DNA of 64,000 nt from Macrosoma leucophasiata (GCA_036365455.1 JAWQUS010000022.1:6448001-6512000), one strand, 5' to 3'; shown: positions 10,072 through 21,115, counted from the stretch's first letter. The notes: generated by a model from the letters alone, not told the origin. A program made the numbers and translations.

Positions 10072-10364
10072 CATAAAGCAACACGGGCCACCGACCGCGG
10101 CGGACCGGAGGGGAGTAGCCATAGCGTTTATTACCGATGCAAAACAGTCTGTCATTTTTTGCGGGGGGAAATGCGTGCGACACACACGCACACTACAAAA
10201 ATCGTCTATTACTACGAAACTCACACCTTGACTTTAACAAAATACAGAAACAATTTCAAGCACACATTTAAACATCTAGGCGACAGACATAGGCCCATTT
10301 GGGCTTTTAATTTGACAGAGGGGAAAGCCTGCATATGGCTACTCCCCTTCGTTGTTGCTCTATG
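10072..10364. mobile_element. hAT-like MITE
   Basis: Ends CATAAAGCAACAC and GTTGTTGCTCTATG are inverted matches. 8-bp flanks TTAGATAT (10064-10071) and ATAGATAT (10365-10372) differ by one base. CA-nn-G ends plus an 8-bp TSD suggest hAT. It lies just downstream of exon 3. Partial relatives: 24169-24312, 45655-45713, 50838-51076, 60266-60290, 63009-63128. Confidence 0.65.
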
Positions 10365-10387
10365 ATAGATATAAAGAGGTTACTCAC

Positions 10388-10551
10388 GAATAAACATATG
10401 GTCCAACGTCTTCGACGTGCAGCCGTGGATCCAGCCCATCTCGTACCCGCTCCCAGTTGGTGTAGTTGAATATATGCACCTTCATCAAGGGTTGTACCGC
10501 CGGCCGCCTCCACATTGAGAAGGCTAGTGTGTTGTTTTTGATCACCATACT
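10388..10551 (-). CDS. Internal exon of a CD36 / class B scavenger receptor: ectodomain start
   Basis: Acceptor TTTTGCCCACAG ends at 10552, and donor GTGAGTAA follows position 10388. The 164-base exon encodes SMVIKNNTLAFSMW, then RRPAVQPLMKVHIFNYTN, then a segment ending HVEDVGPYVYS. This matches the family pattern: aliphatic residues, N-x-T, F/W-x-x-W/F-x-x-PP, then K-V-y-x-F-N-x-T-N and V-G-P-Y-V-y/f. Two potential N-glycosylation sites (NNT, NYT) fit an extracellular location. The exon ends in phase 2, so the next exon must supply one base. No later exon was recognised between 1 and 10387. Family membership is well supported, but which paralogue (SNMP, ninaD-like, croquemort-like or other) is not decidable from about 85 residues. 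Confidence 0.85.
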
Positions 10552-10594
10552 CTGTGGGCAAAATGTTTTTTTCATGTCAAAAAAAAAAAAAATG

Positions 10595-10888
10595 TTTTTT
10601 TTTATGTAATGGAAGTGGCAAACAAGCATGCAATTCATATTGTTTTTTAGTGATGACTGCAGCCTATAGACATACACAAAGACCAAGGTCAAAATGCAGA
10701 TGTTAGGTACCACTCCTGAGGCCTAAGGTGTAATGACCCTGTGCCGGAAATGACAGGGCCGTACATTACCACCTGACCGGAACACGATAGTGCTGAGCTG
10801 CTGAACACTACCATTTAGCGGCAAGTATATTAGGTAATGCGGTGGTGCCTACGCCCGCGAGCTCCGTCACTGGAGCTCTGCCACCAGT
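10595..10888 (-). repeat. Family A copy in the CD36 intron
   Basis: Full length on the minus strand, from poly(T) to CTCTGCCACCAGT. It lies 44 bases upstream of the exon acceptor. Confidence 0.85.
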
Positions 10889-11190
10889 TGATGTAATGTT
10901 CTGTTAGACATAATATTATTAAGATCTTTTAAAATTATATTCTAGTAAATAAATGACTTATCTAATAAAAATATTCAAATTTAACTTAATTTTATAATAA
11001 TTGTTAAAGTTACAGTAATCTAGTACCTAATCTTTTCATCAAGAGCATAATTATGTAGTTTGAGCTATAATAATCTCACGTGCATCTAAACCTAACTTAC
11101 AAAAATTCTTAATCTATGACACGTGCTATATTATGTCGCTAAGACATTTTATTAAACTAAATTAAGTGGATTTTAAACAAACATATTAAT

Positions 11191-11518
11191 ATAAGAAGCG
11201 CGCATGGCCCCGCGGATGGGGTAGATCGGAAGCGATCTACTCGGTTAAGCGATACAGCCGCGGTCGGGTATGTGATGGGTAACTGCTAGTGGAAAATTAA
11301 AATGCGCGTTTCCGTGCTTCGGAGGACACGGTAAGCCGTCGGTCCCGGTTGCTATCGATAGACAGCAGTGGTTGAACCTTGTTGGAGGCCTTATGGGCGG
11401 TTTGAAAACGTCCGACAGCGGGTTGGCCACTGACCGTTATCTCCACCAACCCGCATTGGAGCAGCGTGGTGGACTAAGCTCCAGGCCTCCTCCCAAGAAG
11501 GGGAGAGACTCGTGCTGA
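11191..11518 (+). repeat. 5S-derived SINE (family B), in the CD36 intron
   Basis: Head GAAGCGCGCATGGCCC; the 5S-like box is degraded (GTTAAGCGATACAGCC). The 3' end stops at GAGACTCGTGCTGAG without the ATT tail. Confidence 0.8.
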
Positions 11519-11539
11519 GATATCCCGGTCAAAGAAAAA

Positions 11540-11733
11540 ATCCCTACTTCCCTACTAATATTATAAATGCGAAAGTAAATTTGTCTGTCAGTCTGTTACC
11601 TTTTCACGTCCAAACGACTGAACCGATTTCAATGAAATTTGGTACAGAGATAGAGCTGACTTTGAGTAAGAACATAGGCTACTTTTCGACATCCATACGA
11701 GCGAAGCCGCGGGCAAGAGCTAGTATAATAATA
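11540..11733 (+). mobile_element. Helitron-like short unit in the CD36 intron
   Basis: TACTAATATTATAAATGCGA, TTTGTCTGTCAGTCTGTTAC, ACCGATTTCAATGAAATTTG, ending CGAAGCCGCGGGCAAGAGCT AG followed by T. It ends just downstream of the exon donor at 11744. Confidence 0.6.
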
Positions 11734-11744
11734 TAGTTACTTAC

Positions 11745-11836
11745 GGATAATATCACATCGTTGATAGCATTCGTTGAACAGAAGAATATGGTCCCGATGA
11801 GGCTCAAAGCAAATGTGGCGGATAGCAGGAGTAATA
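11745..11836 (-). CDS. Internal exon of a CD36 / class B scavenger receptor: first transmembrane helix
   Basis: The minus strand has a pyrimidine-rich tract and acceptor TTTTTGTTACAG ending at 11837, then 92 bases, then donor GTAAGTAA from 11744. The translation (two bases, then 30 codons) is a hydrophobic run, LLLLSATFALSLIGTIFFC, followed by STNAINDVILS. This is the layout of the N-terminal membrane anchor of CD36 proteins, where the helix is followed by a short segment before the conserved ectodomain start. The exon ends in phase 0, and the next exon (10551) starts in phase 0 with SMVIKNNTLAFSMW. CD36 family members bind lipids, lipoproteins, carotenoids or pheromones at the cell surface; the ligand here cannot be told. 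Confidence 0.75.
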
Positions 11837-11877
11837 CTGTAACAAAAAGAAAAAAACTTGTCAATATTACAGAATAA

Positions 11878-12960
11878 GGGCTGGAGCCCACGTCCTACTT
11901 ATTGTAGGACTGATAATCGGTGCGATTCTGTGATCGACTCAACGCCTACGTCCGTTTTTTTGTTGGTGGAGCAGCACGTCATAGACAGAGAGCTGAGAGA
12001 ATCTCATGAGTATAAGGAGGAAAGTGGATTTACAGAGGGTTTGTTATTGGCCTTTGAGGAACAAAAGTGAAAAAAGAAAGTACTGGGTTGATTCAATAAT
12101 CTCTCAGAGATTATTGAAGGGGATATTTAATGTTCGTCATGCTGATCTAAGATGTGAGACTTTGACCAGACAAGTTTTTTAAATATTATAGAATGACAAT
12201 TATTATTAATTAATTTTATGAACAATGACACGTCCTTCCAGTAGGGGAGACGAATCTAGGTCGACCTTCACCTATCTGTTCACCAAATGAAACATTGCGT
12301 GTATCCATTTTTTTAAGCAAGTTTTTTTTAATTTTATAATTACCTAACCAAATGTATTTGAAACTAAAAGTTTTAAACATAAAATAGGTGTTTGAGGTTT
12401 ATTGGTAACAGATCGGTGCAGTCACTTATATTTACAGTTATTGTTAAAAAGGTAGTTTACACCTCCTTGCCAGGTGAACATAAATACTTACCTTATAGAC
12501 GTATTTTATATGTTTTTAATTTGTTGCAAACAAATTTAATTGGTAAGCAAATGGGTGAAAGTTGCTAATAAAAATTTTTTTTTTCGAATAATCATACTTG
12601 TGAACTCATTTCTATAGGCAACACATGCAAGACGTGTTTGTTCATGTATGAATTTTGTTAAAAAAAATGGTTAATTCGGTAAACAGATAGGTGAAGGTCA
12701 GGTCGACCTTCACCTATCTGTTTAGGTTCGGCTCTTAGACTATTCCCTTGCGGTCGACTGTCGGTGAGTCGGTGAGTAGTGTGCGTTGACGCATACATTT
12801 CCGAACGTTCCATTTTTCACCGATTATCGGTCGGGTTGCACCGATTTTATTTTTCACCGACTTTTTGTAGGACGTGGGCGTTGCACTGTGGCTATCAGTA
12901 CGTTCTATTTTTCTCCTACAAAAAGTCTGTCACCGATTATCGGACGTGGGCGGGAAGCCC
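11878..12960. mobile_element. PIF/Harbinger-like non-autonomous element next to the CD36 exon
   Basis: GGGCTGGAGCCCACGTCC at the left matches the inverse of GGACGTGGGCGGGAAGCCC at the right, and both sides have TAA (11875-11877 and 12961-12963). A three-base TWA duplication and GGGC ends fit PIF/Harbinger. Inside, GACCTTCACCTATCTGTT (12261) recurs inverted and direct at 12686-12724, suggesting a second nested element of about 440 bp. A short frame (11858-12070) reads DRELRESHEYKEESGFTEG, which I cannot place. Confidence 0.65.
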
Positions 12961-13125
12961 TAACTTCACTCATATTTTTAGGTCCATATAGCGCAATCTA
13001 TGTATACCTATGTATACGCAGGAACTAGCAAGTACGAAAGACGACTTACGCTTCATAGGTTGGTATAACTAGGTATCTATATAACTTGTTATTGAAGAGC
13101 GGTGTTGCCTAACACAGCTGCTTTA

Positions 13126-13412
13126 ACTGGTGGTAGAGCTCCAGTGACGGAGCTCGAGGGAGTAGGCACCACCGCATTACCTAATATACTTGCCGCTAAA
13201 TGGTAGTGTTCAGCACTATCGTGTTCCGGTCAGGTGGTAATGTACGGCCCTGTAATTTCCGGCACAGAGGCACAATACCTTAGGCCTCAGAAGTGATAAC
13301 GAATCTGCATTTTGACCTCTGGTCTTTATGGGGGTGTTTATAGGCTGCAGTCATCACTTAACATCAATGTGAACTGCATGCTTGTTTGCCACTTTCATTA
13401 CATAAAAAAAAA
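13126..13412 (+). repeat. Family A copy
   Basis: Full length, ACTGGTGGTAGAGCTCC to a 9-A tail. Confidence 0.85.
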
Positions 13413-13479
13413 CCGACCGATTGATTACAGTAATTTTATACCTTTGTTATTGAATAAATATTTTTTTTTATAAGTTTGA

Positions 13480-13703
13480 CGACGCGGTTAATCCAGCGGT
13501 GTGAGATGACCGTTTGATTCGAAGGGTCCCGGGTTCGATCACCGCATCGGGACAAATATTTGTATAGCCTACAGATATTTGTTTCGGGTCGGGGTGTTTG
13601 TGTATGTGTTGTATGTGTACAACGGCACCTAAGACAAAGGTTTATACCTACTGTGGGGCTGTAGGTATAAACCTGTGCCACTTCCATTACATAAAAAAAA
13701 TAA
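13480..13703 (+). repeat. tRNA-like SINE family L
   Basis: GACGCGGTTAATCCAGCGGT, then GGGTTCGATCACCGCATCGG (B-box-like), the body AATATTTGTATAGCCTACAG, and ATACCTACTGTGGGGCTG. Relatives at 16230-16403 and 53872-54005 (both inverse). Confidence 0.6.
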
Positions 13704-13799
13704 CCTTCACCTTTACCGTGACAGCCCCATCCTGGGGATCTAACCCAGGACCCCAAGGTAGCAATAGTGGCTAGCTACACCACTACACCACTAATTCAG

Positions 13800-14388
13800 T
13801 TAATTTTACACAAAAAGAAAATTGGTCAAACCCAAAGCGTGGCGATTACAGTCTTCTTTCACGCTTTTTTAGTCCTTTTTATTTTATTTTAAAACTAGAA
13901 CCTCCGAATAAAAAAAACTACAAAAAAAAAATCACGCTGTTTGAATAACATGTCATGTCGAATAGTTTACATATTTGAGTCACGTTTATTTTTCAAGTCA
14001 CTGCACTTTATTTTATTTAAAGAAAAAATTGCGGTTGTTGTAATTTAATTTTTATGATCTATAATTATAAGACCTTGACTACAGCTCCGGGTCGGATGGA
14101 AGAGCTGGTTATTGACATTAAAAGGGAAAATGAATTGACATTCAAAGGGAACGTGATGGCCTTGCAATTTCCGGAATAGGTGCATAGCATCTTAGGTCTG
14201 AAGCCTCAGCTGTCACAGCAGTGTCGTACATTTTTTTTTAAAATCAGAATCAGAAACTCATTTATTCATTTAGGGCATTTTAGGGTGACAGGCACCTCTT
14301 GTGACACGTCAAAAACAAACAAAATAAATTAAAGTGAATAATAATTGATATACATATCAAACAAGATGAAAAATATATGTAGGTAAAG
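13800..14388. other. No recognised feature
   Basis: AT-rich, with a short GTGACAGGCACCTCTTGTGAC segment resembling LINE 3' UTR text, not assigned. Confidence 0.4.
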
Positions 14389-14396
14389 TCAAGAAT

Positions 14397-14969
14397 TGTT
14401 TTATATTATTTCGCATTAACACATGCTTGTGAAATATATTTTAAGCCGTTTTTATTTTTTGTTGCCTAACTAGCATAGTTGGCAATAGATGGCGCTACTG
14501 CTACCATAAAGCAATGCAATAAATGTGAAGGAAAGATTTGACAAATCGGGCAGGACTTCAGTAGCTCGATTGGAAGAGCGGCTGGACTAGATTCCCAGTA
14601 GGCCGCGAGTTCGAGTCTCGCCTGAAGTCAAATTTTTCTTTCCATTTTTCTTTAAATAAAATATATTTCACAAGCATGTGTTAATGCGAAATAATATAAA
14701 ACAATTATTAAGGGTAAAAGCGACTTCTTTACGATATTCAATAAACTGAAAAGTCTATTATATCGGTTGCCTAACTAGCATAGTTGGCAATAAATGGCGC
14801 TGCTGCTACCATAAAGCAATGCAATAAATGTGAAGGAAAAATTTGACAAATCGGGCAGGACTTCAGTAGCTCAATTGGAAGAGCGGCTTTACTAGATTCC
14901 CAGTAGGTCGCGAGTCCGAGTCTCGCCTGAAGTTAATTTTTTCTTTCCATTTTTCTTTAAATAAAAAAA
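14397..14969 (+). repeat. tRNA-SINE tandem dimer
   Basis: tRNA-like heads lie at 14554-14629 and 14859-14934. The 5' edge is TTGTTTTATATTATTTCGC, the inverse of an internal segment of the unit. TSD TCAAGAAT at 14389-14396 and 14970-14977. Confidence 0.85.
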
Positions 14970-15103
14970 TCAAGAATATCACTAAGATAAAACTAAATAT
15001 AATATGCAAATGTAAAAAGTATATCAGTAGAATGTCTCATTTCCCCTTTACAAACTGTTAACAAAGAGTAAAAAGAAAAGAAAAAGAGTCTTTCTTTGTC
15101 AAT

Positions 15104-15460
15104 GTTTCAATTTATAATGGCATTGCTATTACGCATATTTCCAGTGTCAAGTAAAACGATATTTCATATTCGTATTAAGCAGACTAAAAGTCAGAGTCAG
15201 TCAGTCAATTATCAGTCAGTCAGTCAGAGTCACAGTCAGTAAATCGAGTAAAGCGATGGCAATTTTACCAGAACATTCACAATGAAGTTTTGGAGGCGAC
15301 CTGAATTCTATTTCACTATACACGGACACTGTAATAAACCTATATCGAACAAAATGCCACCAACTTTATTTAATATAATTCAAAAATACACCAAGAAAAC
15401 GAAATAAAATAAGAGCTTAAGAGCACCACACGCCTCTTTCAAGGTTCCCGCCAAAACTTC
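15104..15460 (-). repeat. Retroposon family H
   Basis: The sense strand is minus: head GTTTTGGCGGGAACC at 15440-15456, tail ATGCCATTATAAATTG. The Spy-like element at 15464 sits against its head. Confidence 0.7.
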
Positions 15461-15463
15461 AAA

Positions 15464-15931
15464 GGAGATATTGCGAGCTTGGCCCTGGTTCGTACATGTC
15501 CTCAAAAAATGGGTAAATTATAGAAGAATCCGAAAACAATACAATTAATTTAATCAAGAACATATTTTAGAGTTACCACCACATTTAATTCAAACGATTT
15601 TATCATTTTCAACCATGTTCAACACGGCGGCGATACAGCCAACGCTTGGTATCAATCGATTTCGATAGTATTTATAGAATATATTTTTTTCTCCAAGTAC
15701 TAGATAATCAAAAAACAATTTAAAAAATGAAAATGTCAAAATGACATCGTCCGCCATATTCGCCATGTTGGTTTTAAGTTGCAATTCTAACTGCAAATTA
15801 TGTTTTGTAACTGCAAACAAAGCTAAATAAGTGAAAATATGCAGTAAAAACGTTTTTATATTGATTTTGCCTGTTTAATGATATTGTGTACAATACATGG
15901 CCGGAGGTCCATACGATTTTGCATAATCTCC
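15464..15931 (+). mobile_element. Spy-like TIR element (copy 2)
   Basis: Ends GGAGATATTGC and GCATAATCTCC, between AAA (15461-15463) and TTT (15932-15934). 468 bp, the same body as copy 3, including the CCTGTTTAATGATATTGTGT segment. Confidence 0.8.
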
Positions 15932-16229
15932 TTTGTATACTCTTTGAATTCCTATATCGTACATTGCCAAAGACCAACACTTGCTCTGTTGTATAAAATA
16001 TGTGGTTGCGTTCCACTAATCGACCGCAAAGACCGCGACCACGACCGCTGAAATTGCCGTTCCACTAATTTAAAAAGGCCGTTGGCGTTGTCAGCAAATG
16101 TTATACTTAGATGGAATTCTTTTCGTCGAATTCTTTTCATACTTTTTTTCGAATGCCCGCTACGTTTTGATGAAAGCCCACCATACCCGCTATCGGGGTA
16201 TTTCCAGATCTACCAAAGAAGTATCCGGG

Positions 16230-16403
16230 ATCCCTAATAAATACGCTTACACTCACAGCCCCACACTAGGTTTAAACCCGTGTCACAAGTGTCGTGGGTG
16301 CCGTTGTACACATACAAAAATACACAAACACCCAGACCTGAAACAAATATCTGTAGACAGGTCATACAAATATTTGTCCCGGTGCGGAGATCGAACCCGC
16401 TAC
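16230..16403 (-). repeat. tRNA-like SINE family L, inverse
   Basis: CACAGCCCCACACTAGGTTT to CCGGTGCGGAGATCGAACCC, directly followed by the T run of an A retroposon. Confidence 0.6.
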
Positions 16404-16405
16404 CC

Positions 16406-16600
16406 TTTTTTTTTTTTTTTTTTTTTTTATGTAATTGAAGTGGTAGACAAGCATGCAGTTCACATTGATGTTAAGTGATGACTGCAGCCTATAGACACCC
16501 ACACAAAGACCAAGGTCAAAATGCAGATGCGTTACCACTCCTGAGGCCTAAGGTCTTATGCCTCTGTGCCGGAAATTACAGGGCCGGAAATTACAGAGCC
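16406..16600 (-). repeat. Family A copy, 5'-truncated
   Basis: Begins with about 23 T. The body stops after GGCCGGAAATTACAGAGCC, with a small local duplication of GGAAATTACAG. Confidence 0.8.
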
Positions 16601-16674
16601 TTCGAATCAAACAGTCGTTTCTCACCGTTGGAGTAACCGGGTCATCGGTAGAAGATCACAATTCCAAATTGTGA

Positions 16675-17012
16675 ATGCAGATGAGGCCCGGGAGGTGTGT
16701 CAAGACTAGTGTTGCCAGGTCCGATTTGTTTAAAATCAGGACAGTAGATAAAATTAATCTTTAATTTTATCAAAATCCTCGGGACCCAAAGATGATTGAT
16801 CTTTAGACAGGCTTTTGTCTAGCAGTAAACGTCATTCGGTTGAGGTAAAGATGAATTTCACGTGCCGATCAGGTGTCAATCGTGACGAGTCCCCAGAGGC
16901 CTGAAAATTGGGACGTTCCGCGCAAATCGGGACACCTAGTTATAACCGGGATATCTGGCGCTCCACACTCTCTGACTACCCCAATATGGACCTGCCGTGA
17001 AGATACATACTA
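16675..17012 (+). mobile_element. LINE C 3' end, interrupted by a MITE-like insert
   Basis: GCAGATGAGGCCCGGGAGG encodes ADEAREVCQ, matching the C-terminal peptide of the minus-strand copies at 24 and 34 kb. The peptide then breaks after TGTGTCAAGAC. It resumes at about 16942 with CGGGATATCTGGCGCTCC and ends at CGTGAAGATACATA. The insert (about 16707-16941) begins TAGTGTTGCCAGGTCCG and ends CGGGACACCTAGTTATAA, an imperfect inverted match. Confidence 0.65.
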
Positions 17013-17279
17013 ACAATTCCAAATTTTTATCAATCCATAAAAATATTTGCAAACAGACAGCCATTCCACTCTTACAATTCCACATTTAATAAGACAATGA
17101 AATCTACACGTGTTTAATTATAAATATCTATTTTTTATGTACCTAATGAAAACAGCGACTAAGCCAAGACTTCAATGTAGAAGCGCGCTAATCATTGTGA
17201 TGTTTTGGCTCCACGCGTGTATTTATAGGTTAGGATCCCACTGCAGAATTATTTCGTTTATCGAGATAATGCTGCAAAC

Positions 17280-17698
17280 TAGCGATGGCAATTTAATGCT
17301 ATTTCTCTTTAATTTCATAAGAATGTGAATTCTTGAGTATTAGCATGCTAATTGCTTTTGCTATGCTATTTGCTAATATGGTAATAATTGATACGTATAT
17401 AATGGAGTAAGTATATATATAATTTCTGCAATGCAAATTTATTTATGTTAAGTGGTCCCACGCTAATTATTATTAAAAAATCTCACGCATTCAAAAATTT
17501 AAAGATTAATTTCATTTATTCAATATACTATCCTTAATTCAAACAAATCGAAGATAATAACAAAATAATTGCGAATTAGCGTTTCACATTTCGCAGAATT
17601 TCACAACTTCATTTGATTTGCGAAATGCTAATACAGCATTAGCATGTTATCAATTAATGCGAATGCTAATTAATCCATTACTACTGCTAACGTAATTT
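17280..17698. other. AT-rich stretch of reiterated TGCTAAT-type words
   Basis: ATGCTAATTGC, ATTTGCTAATATGG, AATGCTAATACAGC, GCGAATGCTAATTAATCC and similar words recur on both strands without a fixed period. It adjoins the left end of the large palindrome. Confidence 0.55.
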
Positions 17699-17727
17699 TT
17701 ACGCATATTTACGATCTAAAGAATATA

Positions 17728-18039
17728 ACTGCCTCGGTAGCCTAGTGGTAGCAGGCCACTACTACTACGCTGAGGTCCTGGGTTCGATTCCCGGGTAGGG
17801 GGTTATCAGAGATAATGGTGAAAAAGCCTTTGTCTCTGGTTCTATTGGGATTTTTCCATTTTCTGGAAATTTCCCAGTACCTCAAAGTTTGGTAATGTGC
17901 CCGGAGATGTCAACAGGCTCGCCACCTGTTACATGGGCCAAAACGTAACCGGCGAATCGTGGGTGTTTGCATGTATGCTTGAATGCATGCATTTACCTCT
18001 GCCTACCCCTTCGGGGATTACAGGCGTGAAGTTACGTTT
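17728..18039 (+). repeat. tRNA-like SINE (family D), full copy with TSD
   Basis: The head resembles a tRNA, with an A-box-like TAGCCTAGTGGTAGCAGG and a B-box-like GGTTCGATTCC. The body follows, and the 3' end reads CTCTGCCTACCCC...GGCGTGAAGTTACG. That 3' end resembles the end of LINE C in this window (CTCTGCCTACCCC...GGCGTGAAGATAC), so LINE C is a plausible source of its mobility. TSDs TAAAGAATATA lie at 17717-17727 and 18040-18050. The element sits in the left palindrome arm. Confidence 0.85.
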
Positions 18040-18550
18040 TAAAGAATATACCTATATTCACTAAGTTGCCCATCAAAATATGGCCGATAGTATTTTAATT
18101 AAATCATATAAAGTTCATTTATTATTTAATAAATAATAATATTCTAAAAAAGTAAAAAAAAAAAAAATATTTACAAATACTAGCGGCAGTGTTTTGTTAC
18201 GCCAACTAGTGGACATAGATTTAAAAAAAATAATAAAAATATCGCACATATTTAGAACTGGAGTGGCATATCTCAAAAAATTTAGAAATTTACTTTTGTA
18301 CATCAACCGACTTAAAAACATGTAATCTATCAAATGACTTAATTTTATAATTAAATTTAATTTGATAGATTACATGTTAAAATGCGTAAAAATAGGTAAT
18401 ACATCAGTTAGTAGGTAGGTTAGGTAGTAGTAGGCTTGCAGCCTAAATGAACGTGATAATATAGCCGCTGTATCTTAGAATAAAATTACAGAGCAGTAAA
18501 TAAATTTGGTGACTCATTTACCACAGATGTCTGTTACAGACTATGAACAT

Positions 18551-18918
18551 AATAATAATAATAATGGCAACCCATTATACGTCCCACTGCTGGGCACGAG
18601 TCTCTCCCCTTTTTTGGGGGGAGGCCTGGAGCTTACTCCACCACGCTGCTCCAATGCGGATTGGTGGAGGTGGGTGGGTTAGTGGCCAACCCACTGTCGG
18701 ATGTTTTCAAACCGCCCATAAGGCCTCCGACAAGGTTTAACGACTGCTATCCAACGATAGCAACCGGGACCGACGGCTTAACGTGTCCTCCGAAGCACGG
18801 AAACGCGCATTTAATTTGCCACTAGCGGTCACCCATCACACTACCCGACCGCGCCCGTAGTGCTTAACCGAGGAGATCGCTTACGATCTACACCAGCCGC
18901 TGGGCCATGCGCGCTTCA
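18551..18918 (-). repeat. 5S-derived SINE (family B), left palindrome arm
   Basis: Complete copy with an ATT-repeat tail and TSD ACTATGAACAT at 18540-18550 and 18919-18929. Confidence 0.85.
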
Positions 18919-18980
18919 ACTATGAACATACTTACTGAATAATCACTTATGTCAAAAATTAATAATTTCTTATCGTACTA

Positions 18981-19211
18981 AAGGCTATTACACGACACGG
19001 TATTCAGTGTCCGGCAGAAAGAGTAGGCGTGGTCTCGCGCCGGGTTGCCGCTTATTACACTATACGGTCGACAGCGCCCTAACTCAATCACAGTACAAAT
19101 ACACATGCCGCTCCGGCCGCCCTAATTAGGGCCCTAACTCTAAATGTTATTACACTACCCTGACCCTTGCTATCGTACCCTGAATACCGTGCCGTGTAAT
19201 AAATAGCCTTT
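18981..19211. mobile_element. TIR element (family I), left palindrome arm
   Basis: AAGGCTATTACACGACACGG ... at the left, inverse CCGTGCCGTGTAATAAATAGCC at the right, so the ends can fold. The interior has GGGCCCTAACTC. Other copies: 20823-21053 (mirror), 29705-29935 and 37082-37305. Confidence 0.75.
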
Positions 19212-19507
19212 TTACCTTGGATGGGCCAAGTGCGTGTTGAGAGACACGCGCAATGTACGGTTCTATTTTCCGAGTAGGTAGGTATATTATACTAGCTTTG
19301 CAAGTGACTTCATTCGCGTGTAATTAATAAAAATTCTTTAGGAATCTCTGAACGGGATAGAATCTGTCTACTTGTGGACAAGGGACAAGTTCTACGTTGA
19401 CCCCGCACCTTGTACCCTACACTACCTTTATCAAAAGATAGAAAAAATACGTAGAATCATTTTTTTTGTCCGAAATATTTATTTTATGTTAACTTTTGTA
19501 TGACACA

Positions 19508-19779
19508 ACTGGTGGTAGAGCTCCAGTGACGGAGCTCGCGGGCGTAGGCACCACCGCATTACCTAATATACTTGCCGCTGAATGGTAGTGTTCAGCACTA
19601 TCGTGTTCCGGTCAGGTGGTAATGTACGGCTCTGTAATTTCCGGCACAGAGGCATAACACCTTAGCCTCAGGAGTGGCAACGCATCTGCATTTTGACATC
19701 TGGTCATTGTGTGGGTGTCTATAGGCTGCAGTCATCACTTAACATAAATGTGAACTGCATGTCATTGCATAAAAAAAAA
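19508..19779 (+). repeat. Family A copy, left palindrome arm
   Basis: Full 5' end, with a small deletion before the A tail (CTGCATGTCATTGCATAAAA). Confidence 0.85.
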
Positions 19780-19813
19780 GTTGATCGACTATTACTCGTA
19801 AAGTTGTACTATG

Positions 19814-19866
19814 TATATGTATGTATCTTCACGCCAAGTCCCTTATGTGGTAGGCAGAATTTGATT
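19814..19866 (-). mobile_element. LINE C 3' scrap in the left palindrome arm
   Basis: TATGTATCTTCACGCCAAGT to GGTAGGCAGAATTTGATT; its mirror is at 20168-20220. Confidence 0.6.
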
Positions 19867-19924
19867 GGTGCAAGATTTGAGCAAGACCACACTGCTCACG
19901 TTGGTCTTGCTCAAATCTTGCACC
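19867..19924. repeat. 23-bp hairpin inside the left palindrome arm
   Basis: Arms 19867-19889 and 19902-19924 are perfect complements around a 12-base loop. The mirror copy occupies 20110-20167. The palindrome centre is therefore made of nested hairpins. Confidence 0.85.
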
Positions 19925-19943
19925 GTCAGTCTTGTTCTTGGTC

Positions 19944-20090
19944 TTGCTAAAATTAGGCAGTCTATGCAAGAACAAGACCAAGACCGATTTTGGGCAACAC
20001 TAATGGAGCACCAGATATGTAATTTGTATCTGCTATCCTCAGGACTCGTCAGTCAGGGCCGAGGAACTGATGAGCTACATTCATTGAATT
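19944..20090. other. Asymmetric spacer of the large palindrome
   Basis: The two arms diverge here: left continues TTGCTAAAATTAGG, right is preceded by TTCATTGAATT. The spacer contains CAAGAACAAGACCAAGACC, an inverted relative of the arm ends (CTTGTTCTTGGTC). No gene was seen. Confidence 0.85.
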
Positions 20091-20254
20091 GACCAAGAAC
20101 AAGACTGACGGTGCAAGATTTGAGCAAGACCAACGTGAGCAGTGTGGTCTTGCTCAAATCTTGCACCAATCAAATTCTGCCTACCACATAAGGGACTTGG
20201 CGTGAAGATACATACATATACATAGTACAACTTTACGAGTAATAGTCGATCAAC

Positions 20255-20526
20255 TTTTTTTTTATGCAATGACATGCAGTTCACATTTATGTTAAGTGAT
20301 GACTGCAGCCTATAGACACCCACACAATGACCAGATGTCAAAATGCAGATGCGTTGCCACTCCTGAGGCTAAGGTGTTATGCCTCTGTGCCGGAAATTAC
20401 AGAGCCGTACATTACCACCTGACCGGAACACGATAGTGCTGAACACTACCATTCAGCGGCAAGTATATTAGGTAATGCGGTGGTGCCTACGCCCGCGAGC
20501 TCCGTCACTGGAGCTCTACCACCAGT
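20255..20526 (-). repeat. Family A copy, right palindrome arm
   Basis: Inverse of 19508-19779, with the same deletion near the tail. Confidence 0.85.
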
Positions 20527-20822
20527 TGTGTCATACAAAAGTTAACATAAAATAAATATTTCGGACAAAAAAAATGATTCTACGTATTTTTTCTATCTTT
20601 TGATAAAGGTAGTGTAGGGTACAAGGTGCGGGGTCAACGTAGAACTTGTCCCTTGTCCACAAGTAGACAGATTCTATCCCGTTCAGAGATTCCTAAAGAA
20701 TTTTTATTAATTACACGCGAATGAAGTCACTTGCAAAGCTAGTATAATATACCTACCTACTCGGAAAATAGAACCGTACATTGCGCGTGTCTCTCAACAC
20801 GCACTTGGCCCATCCAAGGTAA

Positions 20823-21053
20823 AAAGGCTATTTATTACACGGCACGGTATTCAGGGTACGATAGCAAGGGTCAGGGTAGTGTAATAACATTTAGAGTTAG
20901 GGCCCTAATTAGGGCGGCCGGAGCGGCATGTGTATTTGTACTGTGATTGAGTTAGGGCGCTGTCGACCGTATAGTGTAATAAGCGGCAACCCGGCGCGAG
21001 ACCACGCCTACTCTTTCTGCCGGACACTGAATACCGTGTCGTGTAATAGCCTT
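20823..21053. mobile_element. TIR element (family I), right palindrome arm
   Basis: Inverse of 18981-19211. Confidence 0.75.
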
Positions 21054-21115
21054 TAGTACGATAAGAAATTATTAATTTTTGACATAAGTGATTATTCAGT
21101 AAGTATGTTCATAGT

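Larger units (their letters stand above)
10552..11744 (-). other. Intron between the two CD36-type exons, filled by mobile elements
   Basis: This 1.19-kb interval lies between matched splice sites. It carries an A retroposon (10595-10888), a 5S-derived SINE (11191-11518) and a Helitron-like unit (11540-11733). The remaining 300 bases (10889-11190) are AT-rich with nothing recognised. Confidence 0.7.
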
